In this document: positions 1 to 5,439 of the stretch, in pieces
Numbering within the stretch: position 1 is the stretch's first letter
How the letters are laid out: each line of letters opens with the position of its first letter
Origin: Pseudomonadota bacterium
GTDB taxonomy: Bacteria; Pseudomonadota; Alphaproteobacteria; Rhizobiales; Devosiaceae
Direction: 5' to 3'
Assembly (NCBI GenBank): GCA_023433985.1
Contig: JAEYTN010000581.1
Coordinates: 1-5,445 of the forward strand
Length of the DNA: 5,445 nucleotides
The notes under the pieces: generated by a model
The model's database searches: none
Seen by the model: the letters and a program-made list of their open reading frames with translations, nothing else
Told to the model about the DNA's origin: nothing
Translations under genes and position numbers: made by a program

Positions 1-332
1 CCGGCGAGCACCGGCAGGATGAAGCCTTCGGTGAAGATGAAGCCCGACTGCAGGAACCACGAGACGATGAGGAGCGCGAAGCCGGCAAGGCCCAGCCAGC
101 CGGCGCGGGCGGCCTGGCGGCTGTAGATGCCGGTGATGCCGACGAGGAAGAGCAGGCACATGGCGAGCTTGAAGTACATGAACGTCGCCCAGGTGCCGGT
201 GGTGACGGAGGGCAGGTAGTCGGCGGGATGGATCGGCTGGATGCCGGCAAAGATCAGTCCGCCGGCGACGGCGGCGAGGCTGCTCCAGCGGACGAGCGCG
301 GTGGTGGCGGGTGATCTGGCTGCGGTGGTCAT
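1..332 (-). CDS. Multi-pass membrane protein of unknown function, C-terminus cut by window edge
   Basis: The reading frame runs leftward from an ATG at 332-330 to the window edge without a stop, giving 110 codons. I see three hydrophobic spans: about residues 17-36 (ending in the motif QPIHP), 50-70 and 79-100. A short basic loop containing YSRQAARAG separates the second and third. There is no signal-peptide cleavage site, so it is probably an inner-membrane protein. The start is well supported: AAGGAGAA at 338-345 lies 5 nt upstream. The ATG overlaps the TGA of the upstream 91-residue gene (ATGA), which implies translational coupling and a shared operon. I recognise no catalytic motif. From memory, membrane proteins of this kind occur next to MalT-type LuxR regulators, but I cannot name a function. 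The reading frame is certain; the role is not. Confidence 0.85.
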   Translation of the reverse strand, partial: MTTAARSPATTALVRWSSLAAVAGGLIFAGIQPIHPADYLPSVTTGTWATFMYFKLAMCLLFLVGITGIYSRQAARAGWLGLAGFALLIVSWFLQSGFIFTEGFILPVLA

Positions 333-604
333 GGGCGTTCTCCTTGGGTTGCGGTTGGATCGGCGTGCGGCTGCCCGGGGTCGATACACACAACCGAGAG
401 CAGCGGGAGGCTCAGGTCACGGAGGCGCTGGAGGAGGCCATGGAGGGCCGGCTGGTCCATCGCGTCCTTGCGCAGGACGGTGATGCCCCCGGCCTCGAGA
501 GTGAGGCCGGAGAGCTCGAGCGCCGTGGCCCAGCGCGCATCGAGGTGCCCCCGGATGCGGATTTCGTAGCTGCACTGGTCGCTCGTGGCGGGATGCCCGG
601 TCAT
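329..604 (-). CDS. Conserved 91-residue protein of unknown function, linked to a LuxR/MalT-type regulator
   Basis: This 91-residue cytoplasmic protein has no signal peptide or membrane span. Its pattern is a strand (YEIRIRG, residues 13-19), a short helix around W25, a beta hairpin (LTLEAGGITVLR, about 34-45), and a helix leading into a strand (DQPALHGLLQRLRDLSLPLLSV, about 50-71). It ends in a polar, proline-containing tail. I recall this signature (RGHL..RW, then LR....DQ.ALHGLL.R.RDL.LPLLSV) from small uncharacterised proteins found beside large LuxR regulators, as here; this is recall and was not searched. GAGGA at 609-613 lies 4 nt before the ATG. The stop overlaps the start of the membrane-protein gene, and the regulator gene ends 111 bp upstream on the same strand. 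The small size and lack of catalytic residues suggest a partner or sensor role, but this is speculation. Confidence 0.87.
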   Translation of the reverse strand: MTGHPATSDQCSYEIRIRGHLDARWATALELSGLTLEAGGITVLRKDAMDQPALHGLLQRLRDLSLPLLSVVCIDPGQPHADPTATQGERP

Positions 605-630
605 GTCGTCCTCGGCTTTCGTGCCGTTTC

Positions 631-647
631 GCGAACGTCGTGTTCGC
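631..647. promoter_or_regulatory. Perfect 6-bp inverted repeat (GCGAAC-N5-GTTCGC) upstream of the 91-residue gene
   Basis: GCGAAC at 631-636 and GTTCGC at 642-647 are exact reverse complements separated by 5 nt. The 17-bp dyad lies 27-43 nt upstream of the start codon of the 91-residue gene. Its symmetry and place suit an operator for a dimeric regulator, with the adjacent LuxR-type protein the obvious candidate. It could instead form a small hairpin in the 5' leader. I see no convincing -35/-10 pair nearby, so its relation to a promoter is unknown. Confidence 0.4.
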
Positions 648-673
648 TGGGGACGAGGTGTGACGGCTGAGGT

Positions 674-714
674 GGTGAGCGCGGCTCACCAGATGTGGTG
701 AGCCGCGGGTGAGC
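674..714. repeat. Nested GGTGAGC repeats with a perfect 10-bp inverted repeat, just after the regulator gene
   Basis: GCGGCTCACC (681-690) and GGTGAGCCGC (697-706) form a perfect 10-bp stem with a 6-nt loop. It starts 9 nt beyond the stop codon of the regulator gene, read on the minus strand. The heptamer GGTGAGC also occurs at 674-680 and 708-714, so the single inverted copy (684-690) can pair with any of three partners. The position suits a transcription terminator or RNA 3' end, but no T-run follows on either strand. Partial termination, an mRNA-stabilising hairpin or a protein-binding site are alternatives. Confidence 0.6.
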
Positions 715-715
715 G

Positions 716-3388
716 CTAGCGGCGACGCTCGAACAGCGCGAGGTTCTCGGCGCTGCGGACGGCGGCCCGGCGGTTGCCGACGCCGAGCTTGTCGTAGATG
801 TTCCTGGTGTGGGTCCGCATGGTGTTGAGCGAGATCCCGAGCTGGCGGGCAATTTCGGGGCCGTAGAGGTCGCTGCGGAGCAGGCGGAGGACGTCGAGCT
901 CGCGTTCGCTGAGCGGCTCGACGGGGCCGGAGGCGGGGCGAGTGGCGGTGCCGTCGCCGACCAGTGCGAGGAGGGTGCGGGCGTGGGTGCTGCCGCGTTT
1001 GGCGGCGAGCTTGAGCAGGGCCGCCATCGGTTCGCCTTCGTCGATGAAGACGCTGGCGAAGCCTTCGGGCTCGGCGAGGGCCAGCGCCCGGTCGAGCGCG
1101 GCCGTGGCCGAGGCGTCCTTGCGCCGGCTCAGGGCGAGCGCGCGCAGTACCTCGATTTCGATGACGGTGCCGAAACGGCCGCCGCCTTCGGCCGCCGCGA
1201 GCAGGCGGCCGAGCAGCGCGAGCGCCTCGGTTGTTTCGTCGCGGGCGAGGAGCAGGCGGGCGAGCGTGATGTGCTCGAACTCGCGGAGGTAGGACATCTC
1301 GTCTTCGGCGGTGACGCCGGCCGCTGCCTGCCAGCGTTCGGCCTCCGCGAGCCGCCCCTGCCGGATCAGGATGCGGGCCTTCATCGCAGCGATGGGGCGG
1401 AACGGGGGGAAGAAGTCGGCGAGGTAAACCCGCTCGGCCTCGTCGAGCAGGTCGAGCGCGGCTTCGGGGTCGCCGGCGGCCTCGCGCAGGCAGGCCATGG
1501 CGACGCGCCAGCGATAGGGGAACTGGGGTAGCCCCGCCTCTTCGCCCAGCTCCTGGCTGCGCATGAGATGCTGGCCGGCAAGGTCGAGGTCGCCGCTGAG
1601 CCGGTGCAGCTCGGAAAGGCCGGCATGGGCATCGGCGGTGCCGCGGAGGGTGGGACTTCCCTTGGCCGCAACGACCGCGAGGGCGTATTCGTGGATGCGG
1701 GCGGCGGCCCGCAGCCGGCCGAGCGCGACGTTGATGTCGGCGAGGGCGATGGAGGCGCCGAAGATATCGGTGAGGTAGCCGGCGGTCAGCAACCCGTCGC
1801 GGCACCCGTTCCAGGAATGCGCCGCGGCTTCCAGGTCACCCAGCGTCCAGTGGGCGATGCCGAGAAAGCCCTGCGCCCCGGCGCGGACGAGATGCGCATC
1901 CTCCGGCGCCAACACAATCGAGCGCCGCGCGTGCGCGACCGTCGCGGCGAGGTCGCCGTGGACCTGGGCGAGCGCGGCGCGATAGAGCTCGACCGCTCCG
2001 GGCAGGGCCGGGAGCTGCCCGCGATCGACCACGACGGCGGTGGGAGCACCGGCCGCGGCGGCCTCGATGGCGCGCTCGGCGTCGAGGAGGCGTGCTTCCA
2101 TGCCTTCGAGCGCGCCGGTGCCCATGCGGACGCCGATCATGCCGACCCCGAGCACGGGGCGGGCGCGGACGACCGCGTCGGGCAGGGCCTCGAGCCAGGC
2201 GCGCAGGGTGGCGTGCTGCCGGCGGGCGCTCATGCCGGGGATGGCGCGCTCGACGAGGGCGGCGGCGCGCTCGACATCGCGGGCCGCGAGCGCATGCGCG
2301 ATCGCCTCGTCGGGTGCGTCGTGGGCGGCGAACCAGTCGCTGGCGCGTGCGTGCAGGTTGGGGCGCTCGTCCCCGAGCTCGGCGGCGAAGTGGGCCTGCA
2401 GCACGTCGGCGAAGAGGTGGTGATAGCGGTACCACTCGCGGCGCGCGTCGAGCGGCACGACGAAGAGGTTGGTCCGGACCAGCGTCTCGAGCATGGCGCC
2501 GCCGCCGGGCTCTCCGGTGACCGCGTCGCAGAGCGGGCCGCTGAGGCGTTCGAGCAGGCAGGTGCGCATGAGAAAGCGCCGCACCGGCTCGGGCTGGCGT
2601 TGCAGGACCTCTTCGACGAGGTAGTCGACGATGTAGCGATCGTTGCCGGCGAACCCGGAGACGAAGTCGCCCGCGTCGTCGCGGCCTTCGAGCGACAGGG
2701 CCGCCAGCTGGAGGGCCGCGATCCAGCCTTCCGTCCGCTGGGCCAGCGTCGCGACATCGGCCTGGGGGAGGGCGAGGCCAAAGGCGTCGTTGAGGTAGGC
2801 TTCGGCCTCGGTTGGGGTGAACCGGAGGTCGGCGGCGCGGATCTCCACCAGCTCGCCCCGTGCCCTGAGGCGGGCCAGTGGCAAGGGCGGGTCCGACCGC
2901 GTGGCGATGAGGAGGCGGAGGCCCGGCGGCATGCGCTCGATGAGGAAGGCGACCCCGTCGTGGATCTGCTGGCGTTCGATGGCGTGGTAGTCGTCGAGCA
3001 CCAGGTCGATGCCGCAGGACGCGGCGCTCAGCTCGTTGATCAGACGGGCGAGCAGCGGCTGGTCGGCGGCCTCGCCCGCTTCGAGCGCCGCCTCGACGCC
3101 TGCGCCGCATCCGGGGACGGCCGATTGCAGCGCGGCGACGAGGTGGCGCCAGAAGGTGACGGGCTCGTTGTCCTGCGGATCGAGCGACAGCCAGGCCGTC
3201 GCGTGCCCGGCGCGCCCCGCGATATGGGCGGCGAGCAGCGTGGTCTTGCCAAAACCCGGCGGCGCCGAGACCAGCGTGAGCTTCGACCTTGCGCCGCGCT
3301 CCACGCGTTCGATCAGGCGCGGGCGGCCCACCAGCTCGGGCCGGGGCGCCGGCGCATGCAGCTTCGTTGCGATCAACGGCGTCGTCAT
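716..3388 (-). CDS. MalT-type LuxR family transcriptional regulator with STAND NTPase domain
   Basis: This 890-residue cytoplasmic regulator should couple NTP and ligand binding to DNA binding through its C-terminal LuxR helix-turn-helix. The N-terminus (PLIATKLHAPAPRPELVGRP) is typical of MalT-like STAND proteins. The Walker A motif is APPGFGKTT (residues 42-50), Walker B is LVLDDYH (129-135), and a sensor-like ATRSDPPLPLARL follows at 162-174. The conserved WYRYHHLFADVLQ is at 319-331. An Ala/Leu-rich helical region from about 360 to 815 looks like the TPR-type superhelix that binds effectors in MalT. The DNA-binding domain begins at LSERELDVLRLL (826-837), and its recognition region contains SLNTMRTHTRNIYDKLGV (853-870). 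The start at 3388 was chosen because family homology begins at this Met. An ATG at 3538 would add 50 residues that only shadow the GH75 gene. No strong ribosome binding site precedes 3388. The ligand cannot be read from the sequence. Confidence 0.96.
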   Translation of the reverse strand: MTTPLIATKLHAPAPRPELVGRPRLIERVERGARSKLTLVSAPPGFGKTTLLAAHIAGRAGHATAWLSLDPQDNEPVTFWRHLVAALQSAVPGCGAGVEAALEAGEAADQPLLARLINELSAASCGIDLVLDDYHAIERQQIHDGVAFLIERMPPGLRLLIATRSDPPLPLARLRARGELVEIRAADLRFTPTEAEAYLNDAFGLALPQADVATLAQRTEGWIAALQLAALSLEGRDDAGDFVSGFAGNDRYIVDYLVEEVLQRQPEPVRRFLMRTCLLERLSGPLCDAVTGEPGGGAMLETLVRTNLFVVPLDARREWYRYHHLFADVLQAHFAAELGDERPNLHARASDWFAAHDAPDEAIAHALAARDVERAAALVERAIPGMSARRQHATLRAWLEALPDAVVRARPVLGVGMIGVRMGTGALEGMEARLLDAERAIEAAAAGAPTAVVVDRGQLPALPGAVELYRAALAQVHGDLAATVAHARRSIVLAPEDAHLVRAGAQGFLGIAHWTLGDLEAAAHSWNGCRDGLLTAGYLTDIFGASIALADINVALGRLRAAARIHEYALAVVAAKGSPTLRGTADAHAGLSELHRLSGDLDLAGQHLMRSQELGEEAGLPQFPYRWRVAMACLREAAGDPEAALDLLDEAERVYLADFFPPFRPIAAMKARILIRQGRLAEAERWQAAAGVTAEDEMSYLREFEHITLARLLLARDETTEALALLGRLLAAAEGGGRFGTVIEIEVLRALALSRRKDASATAALDRALALAEPEGFASVFIDEGEPMAALLKLAAKRGSTHARTLLALVGDGTATRPASGPVEPLSERELDVLRLLRSDLYGPEIARQLGISLNTMRTHTRNIYDKLGVGNRRAAVRSAENLALFERRR

Positions 3389-3458
3389 GGCGTCAGCGGG
3401 GCCCCCCGGCGTATCGAGCCCTAGTTTTGCCCGCGGTGCAACGACGACGATGCGGGCG

Positions 3459-4259
3459 CTACGGGTGCTCGGCGGCGCAGGCGGTGAGGGTGGCCTCGCC
3501 GCCGAGTGGGGCGAGGAGGTCGTCGGCCAGTTCCTCAATCTGCGCGAGGGTGAGGGGCCACTTGTCGGGGCGCGCGCTGGCCGAGCGGGGGAAGGCGAGA
3601 TAGAGCACCTTGCCGGGCGCGATGCCTGAGCCGGTGCGCGGGTTGGGGTTGTTGCCGCCGAGCGCGGCGAACAGCGCGATCGAGCCTTCGCCCAGGCCCT
3701 CGTCGGGACCCACGTCGGCGACGACGAACGGCGTGATCTTCTTGGTCGACAGGTGGTAGGCGACGCCGATATCGCCCATCAGCCCGGTGCCGGACATCTG
3801 GTTGAACGGACGCGGGAAGACGACATAGGGGATGGTGCTGGCGTCGGCGTAGCGGGCCGGGTCGCGCGGGTTGCCGTTGTCCTGGTCGGTGAGGGCGGTC
3901 ATCGAGACGAAGAAGCCGGACGGGGAGACGAAGGCCTTGCCCGGGTTGCCCGGATCGGCCGCCAGCACCGTGGGCCACCAGCTGGCATTGGGGTAGCCCG
4001 CATTGGCGGGGCAATCGAGCCCGGCGCCGGTCGCGCCGCAGGGCTTGCCGACATCGTCGGGGTGGTAGGCCCTGGGCGAGCCGTCGGCATCGACCGCGGC
4101 GCGGCTCGTGACCCAGAAATAGGCGGTGCCGCCATCGGCCCTGTAGAGCTTGGTCTGCTTGAAGGTCTTCCACTCGGAGAACTTGCACTCCGCCGCAGCG
4201 GAAGAGGCGATGGAACCGGCCAGGACGATGGCAATAGTGGCTGCCAGGTGCATACGCAT
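3459..4259 (-). CDS. Secreted glycoside hydrolase family 75 (chitosanase)-like protein
   Basis: This 266-residue exported protein probably hydrolyses chitosan or a related glucosamine polymer outside the cytoplasm. Residues 1-23 form a Sec signal peptide: basic MRMH start, hydrophobic core, and SSAAA before EC. The mature part has the pattern I associate with GH75: YRADGGTAYFWVTSRAAVDADGSP (39-62), ANAGYPNASWWPTVL (85-99), FFVSMTALTD (116-125), RYADASTIPYVVFP (136-149), GTGLMGDIG (157-165) and FVVADVGPDEGLGEGSIALFAALG (178-201). D182 (ADVGP) and E191 (GEGS) are the likely catalytic pair by analogy with fungal GH75 chitosanases. Cysteines 25, 74, 83 and 261 could form disulfides. A C-terminal helix-like tail (about 234-266) follows the domain. 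The start was set at 4259, where GAGG lies 6 nt upstream; an ATG at 4340 would place 27 polar residues before the signal peptide. Family membership is from recalled motifs, and substrate specificity is inferred. Confidence 0.85.
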   Translation of the reverse strand: MRMHLAATIAIVLAGSIASSAAAECKFSEWKTFKQTKLYRADGGTAYFWVTSRAAVDADGSPRAYHPDDVGKPCGATGAGLDCPANAGYPNASWWPTVLAADPGNPGKAFVSPSGFFVSMTALTDQDNGNPRDPARYADASTIPYVVFPRPFNQMSGTGLMGDIGVAYHLSTKKITPFVVADVGPDEGLGEGSIALFAALGGNNPNPRTGSGIAPGKVLYLAFPRSASARPDKWPLTLAQIEELADDLLAPLGGEATLTACAAEHP

Positions 4260-4265
4260 AGCAAA

Positions 4266-4269
4266 CCTC
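4266..4269 (-). promoter_or_regulatory. Ribosome binding site that decides the GH75-like start
   Basis: GAGG, read on the minus strand, lies 6 nt before the ATG at 4259. A second in-frame ATG at 4253 is 12 nt from this site, and the upstream ATG at 4340 lies 5' of the proposed promoter. The site therefore favours 4259, which also puts the signal peptide at the exact N-terminus. Confidence 0.65.
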
Positions 4270-4292
4270 AGCTTCTCGCGATTTCGACGGGC

Positions 4293-4321
4293 AGTATATT
4301 GGGGCGGCAATACTTCGTCCA
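4293..4321 (-). promoter_or_regulatory. Candidate sigma70-type promoter of the GH75-like gene
   Basis: On the minus strand, TGGACG (4321-4316) and TATACT (4298-4293) are separated by exactly 17 nt. The -10 matches the consensus at 5 of 6 bases and the -35 at 4 of 6. Transcription would start near 4286, giving a leader of about 27 nt that includes the GAGG ribosome binding site. The local AT content is higher than in the flanking genes. Confidence 0.55.
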
Positions 4322-4332
4322 CAGGAAGAGTT

Positions 4333-4355
4333 GATCCCATCTATTTCCCGGGATC
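4333..4355. promoter_or_regulatory. Inverted repeat GATCCC-N11-GGGATC upstream of the GH75 promoter
   Basis: GATCCC (4333-4338) and GGGATC (4350-4355) are exact reverse complements 11 nt apart. They centre about 58 bp upstream of the proposed GH75 transcription start and immediately upstream of its -35. That is a usual location for an activator site. A second small dyad, GTTCG-GA-CGAAC (4358-4369), follows directly. Six-base dyads also arise by chance, so function is only suggested. Confidence 0.3.
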
Positions 4356-4404
4356 TGGTTCGGACGAACTCTTCATCGAGCCTGGGGCGCGTTCCGGTCG
4401 AGAC

Positions 4405-4441
4405 TGCTCCGGCGACCGGTGGGCAAACCCGCCGGGGAGCA
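4405..4441. repeat. Imperfect long inverted repeat in the divergent intergenic region
   Basis: TGCTCC (4405-4410) pairs with GGAGCA (4436-4441), GGCG (4411-4414) pairs with CGCC (4430-4433) after a 2-nt bulge, and GGT (4418-4420) can pair with ACC (4427-4429). Together they make a stem of about 13 bp over 37 nt. No T-run follows on either strand, so it does not look like an intrinsic terminator. It lies in the 337-bp gap between the divergent GH75-like and exported-protein genes, where I find no gene. It may be a leader structure or a protein-binding site. Confidence 0.4.
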
Positions 4442-4542
4442 TTGCACCGGGGCCGGTTCCCGTACCGTATACATCGGGCGGGGCGGCGGGGTTCGACTTG
4501 CGGCGACGCGTGTATAGGCGCCGCGTGCGCGTGTGGTGTCTG

Positions 4543-4572
4543 TTGTCTTGCGGCAGATTTAAGCGCTAGATA
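4543..4572 (+). promoter_or_regulatory. Weak candidate promoter of the exported 171-residue protein
   Basis: TTGTCT (4543-4548) and TAGATA (4567-4572) are separated by 18 nt in the AT-richer stretch just before the gene. The -35 matches at 4 of 6 bases and the -10 at only 3 of 6. The leader would be about 17 nt. Other weak boxes around 4442-4473 are possible, so this is a tentative call. Confidence 0.25.
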
Positions 4573-4586
4573 CTCGTAAGTACTGT

Positions 4587-4593
4587 GGAGGGG
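4587..4593 (+). promoter_or_regulatory. Ribosome binding site that decides the start of the exported 171-residue protein
   Basis: GGAGGGG has its GGAGG core 5 nt before the ATG at 4597. An in-frame GTG at 4585 overlaps this site and has no ribosome binding site of its own, so the ATG is the better start. Confidence 0.75.
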
Positions 4594-4596
4594 TTG

Positions 4597-5112
4597 ATGG
4601 GGTCTGTCTTTCGGGTGCTGCTGACGGCGGCGCTGTGCGTTCTTCTTGTCGCGCCGGGGCGTGCGGGCGAATCCGAGCTGGGGCTGCTGCGGGTATATAT
4701 CGGCGAGTGGGCCGGAAGCGGCGTGCTGGTGGGTGGCGACAAGCCGGAGGCGTTCAGCTGCCGGCTGAAAGTGTCCCAGGGCCGGCAGGCGAAGATCAAC
4801 TATGCCGGCCGCTGCAAGCTGGTGAACATGAACCTGTCGGTGACGGGCACGATCGTCTTCAACGACAAGGCGGCCCGGTACGAGGCGACGATGCGCTCCA
4901 ATGTCGGGTTCTCGGCGGGCGCCGTCGGCAGGAAGAGCGGCGAGGGCATCCGCTTCCTGCTCAACGAGCGGCAGAACGACCGCGGCGGCAACTCGATGCA
5001 GATCGGCTCGGTGCTGGAACTCGGCGCCAAGGGCATCACGGTCGACTTCAACGTCGAGTTCAACCGCTCGGGCCAGGTGCTGACGACGAGCGTGCCGTTC
5101 CGGCGGCTATAA
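4597..5112 (+). CDS. Exported beta-rich protein of unknown function with two cysteines
   Basis: This 171-residue protein has a signal peptide: M1 to A23, with R6, a hydrophobic core VLLTAALCVLLVA, and cleavage probably after GRA. Cys14 is not in a proper lipobox, because Leu precedes it. The mature part alternates polar and hydrophobic residues, as in an antiparallel beta barrel or sandwich. It begins with VYIGEWAGSGVL (33-44), then FSCRLKVSQ (53-61), INYAGRCKL (67-75), VTGTIVFND (82-90) and YEATMRS (95-101), and ends with ITVDFNVEF and LTTSVPF. Cys55 and Cys73 are the only mature cysteines and probably form a disulfide in the periplasm. The GxWxGxG-like motif recalls calycin-type barrels such as nitrobindins, but this is weak. 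I do not recognise the family. It diverges from the GH75-like gene and converges on the 86-residue membrane-protein gene 42 bp downstream. Confidence 0.85.
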   Translation: MGSVFRVLLTAALCVLLVAPGRAGESELGLLRVYIGEWAGSGVLVGGDKPEAFSCRLKVSQGRQAKINYAGRCKLVNMNLSVTGTIVFNDKAARYEATMRSNVGFSAGAVGRKSGEGIRFLLNERQNDRGGNSMQIGSVLELGAKGITVDFNVEFNRSGQVLTTSVPFRRL

Positions 5113-5154
5113 GGATGCGCGCGGGGGCAGCGCGGGCCAAGGCGACGCCGCCTG

Positions 5155-5415
5155 TCAGCGGTTGTCGTCTTCGATGCGCTTTTCGAGCCAGGCGATGAAG
5201 AGGCGATGGCCGAGGCCCCACCACAGCATGCCGAGCAGCGACACCGTGAGGATCGCGATGCCGACCACATCAAGCAACGGGCCGCCGATCACAAGCCAGA
5301 CCAGAACGCCGACAATGGACGCGACGCCCCAGGAGGCGAGAACAAGGGTCAATATGACCCAACCACGTGGAACCTGAATACGATGGCCATCCTTGGCCAC
5401 CAGCTCGATAGACAT
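5155..5415 (-). CDS. Small membrane protein with two transmembrane segments, unknown function
   Basis: This 86-residue protein starts with a short polar segment (MSIELVAKDGHRIQVPRG). Two hydrophobic spans follow (about residues 19-43 and 47-67), with a GGP turn between them. The charged C-terminus (LEKRIEDDNR) probably lies in the cytoplasm with the N-terminus. No catalytic motif is visible and I do not recognise the family. The start is supported by AGGAG 4 nt upstream of the ATG at 5415 and by the fit of the N-terminus. The first third of the gene is less GC-rich than the rest of the window. The gene converges with the exported-protein gene, and the 42-bp gap between their stops has no clear terminator. 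Confidence 0.8.
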   Translation of the reverse strand: MSIELVAKDGHRIQVPRGWVILTLVLASWGVASIVGVLVWLVIGGPLLDVVGIAILTVSLLGMLWWGLGHRLFIAWLEKRIEDDNR

Positions 5416-5439
5416 GTCACTCCTACTCGCCGCGTCCTT

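Noticed and set aside
417..1805. Minus-strand open frame of 462 codons overlapping the regulator and the 91-residue gene in another frame
   Set aside because: The translation is mostly Arg, Pro and Ala, which is the usual out-of-frame product of GC-rich genes.
1568..3424. Long plus-strand open frame (618 codons) opposite the regulator gene
   Set aside because: It is antisense to a gene with clear domain motifs. Its composition is Gly/Glu/Arg-rich with no recognisable domain, as expected from GC-rich codon shadows.
3410..3441. Promoter for the regulator from TTGCAC (3441-3436) and GATACG (3415-3410), minus strand
   Set aside because: The spacing is 20 nt and the -10 match is poor, so I do not annotate it.
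3389..3538. Upstream ATG at 3538 as the start of the regulator
   Set aside because: The extra 50 residues overlap the end of the GH75-like gene out of frame and have no family similarity. Typical MalT-type N-terminal sequence begins at the Met at 3388.
4260..4340. Upstream ATG at 4340 as the start of the GH75-like gene
   Set aside because: It would bury the signal peptide behind 27 polar residues, and it lies upstream of the proposed promoter. The ATG at 4259 has a well-placed GAGG.
4331..4579. Plus-strand open frame of 82 codons in the intergenic region
   Set aside because: It has no ribosome binding site, runs into the promoter area of the next gene, and its Arg/Cys/Gly-rich translation resembles no protein family I know.
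4585..4596. GTG at 4585 as the start of the exported protein
   Set aside because: It overlaps the GGAGGGG ribosome binding site that serves the ATG at 4597 and has none itself.
4636..4638. Lipoprotein lipobox at Cys14 of the exported protein
   Set aside because: The residues before the Cys are A-A-L, and Leu directly before the Cys is not accepted in lipoboxes. The hydrophobic core also continues past it to a normal signal-peptidase I site.
5113..5154. Possible bidirectional terminator between the convergent genes
   Set aside because: Only a 5-bp stem (5118-5122 with 5130-5134) and a 3-bp stem are present, with no T-run on either strand.
4800..5273. Minus-strand open frame of 157 codons across the two convergent genes
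   Set aside because: It is antisense to the exported-protein gene and overlaps the small membrane-protein gene in another frame. Its Ser/Arg/Pro-rich translation looks like a shadow.
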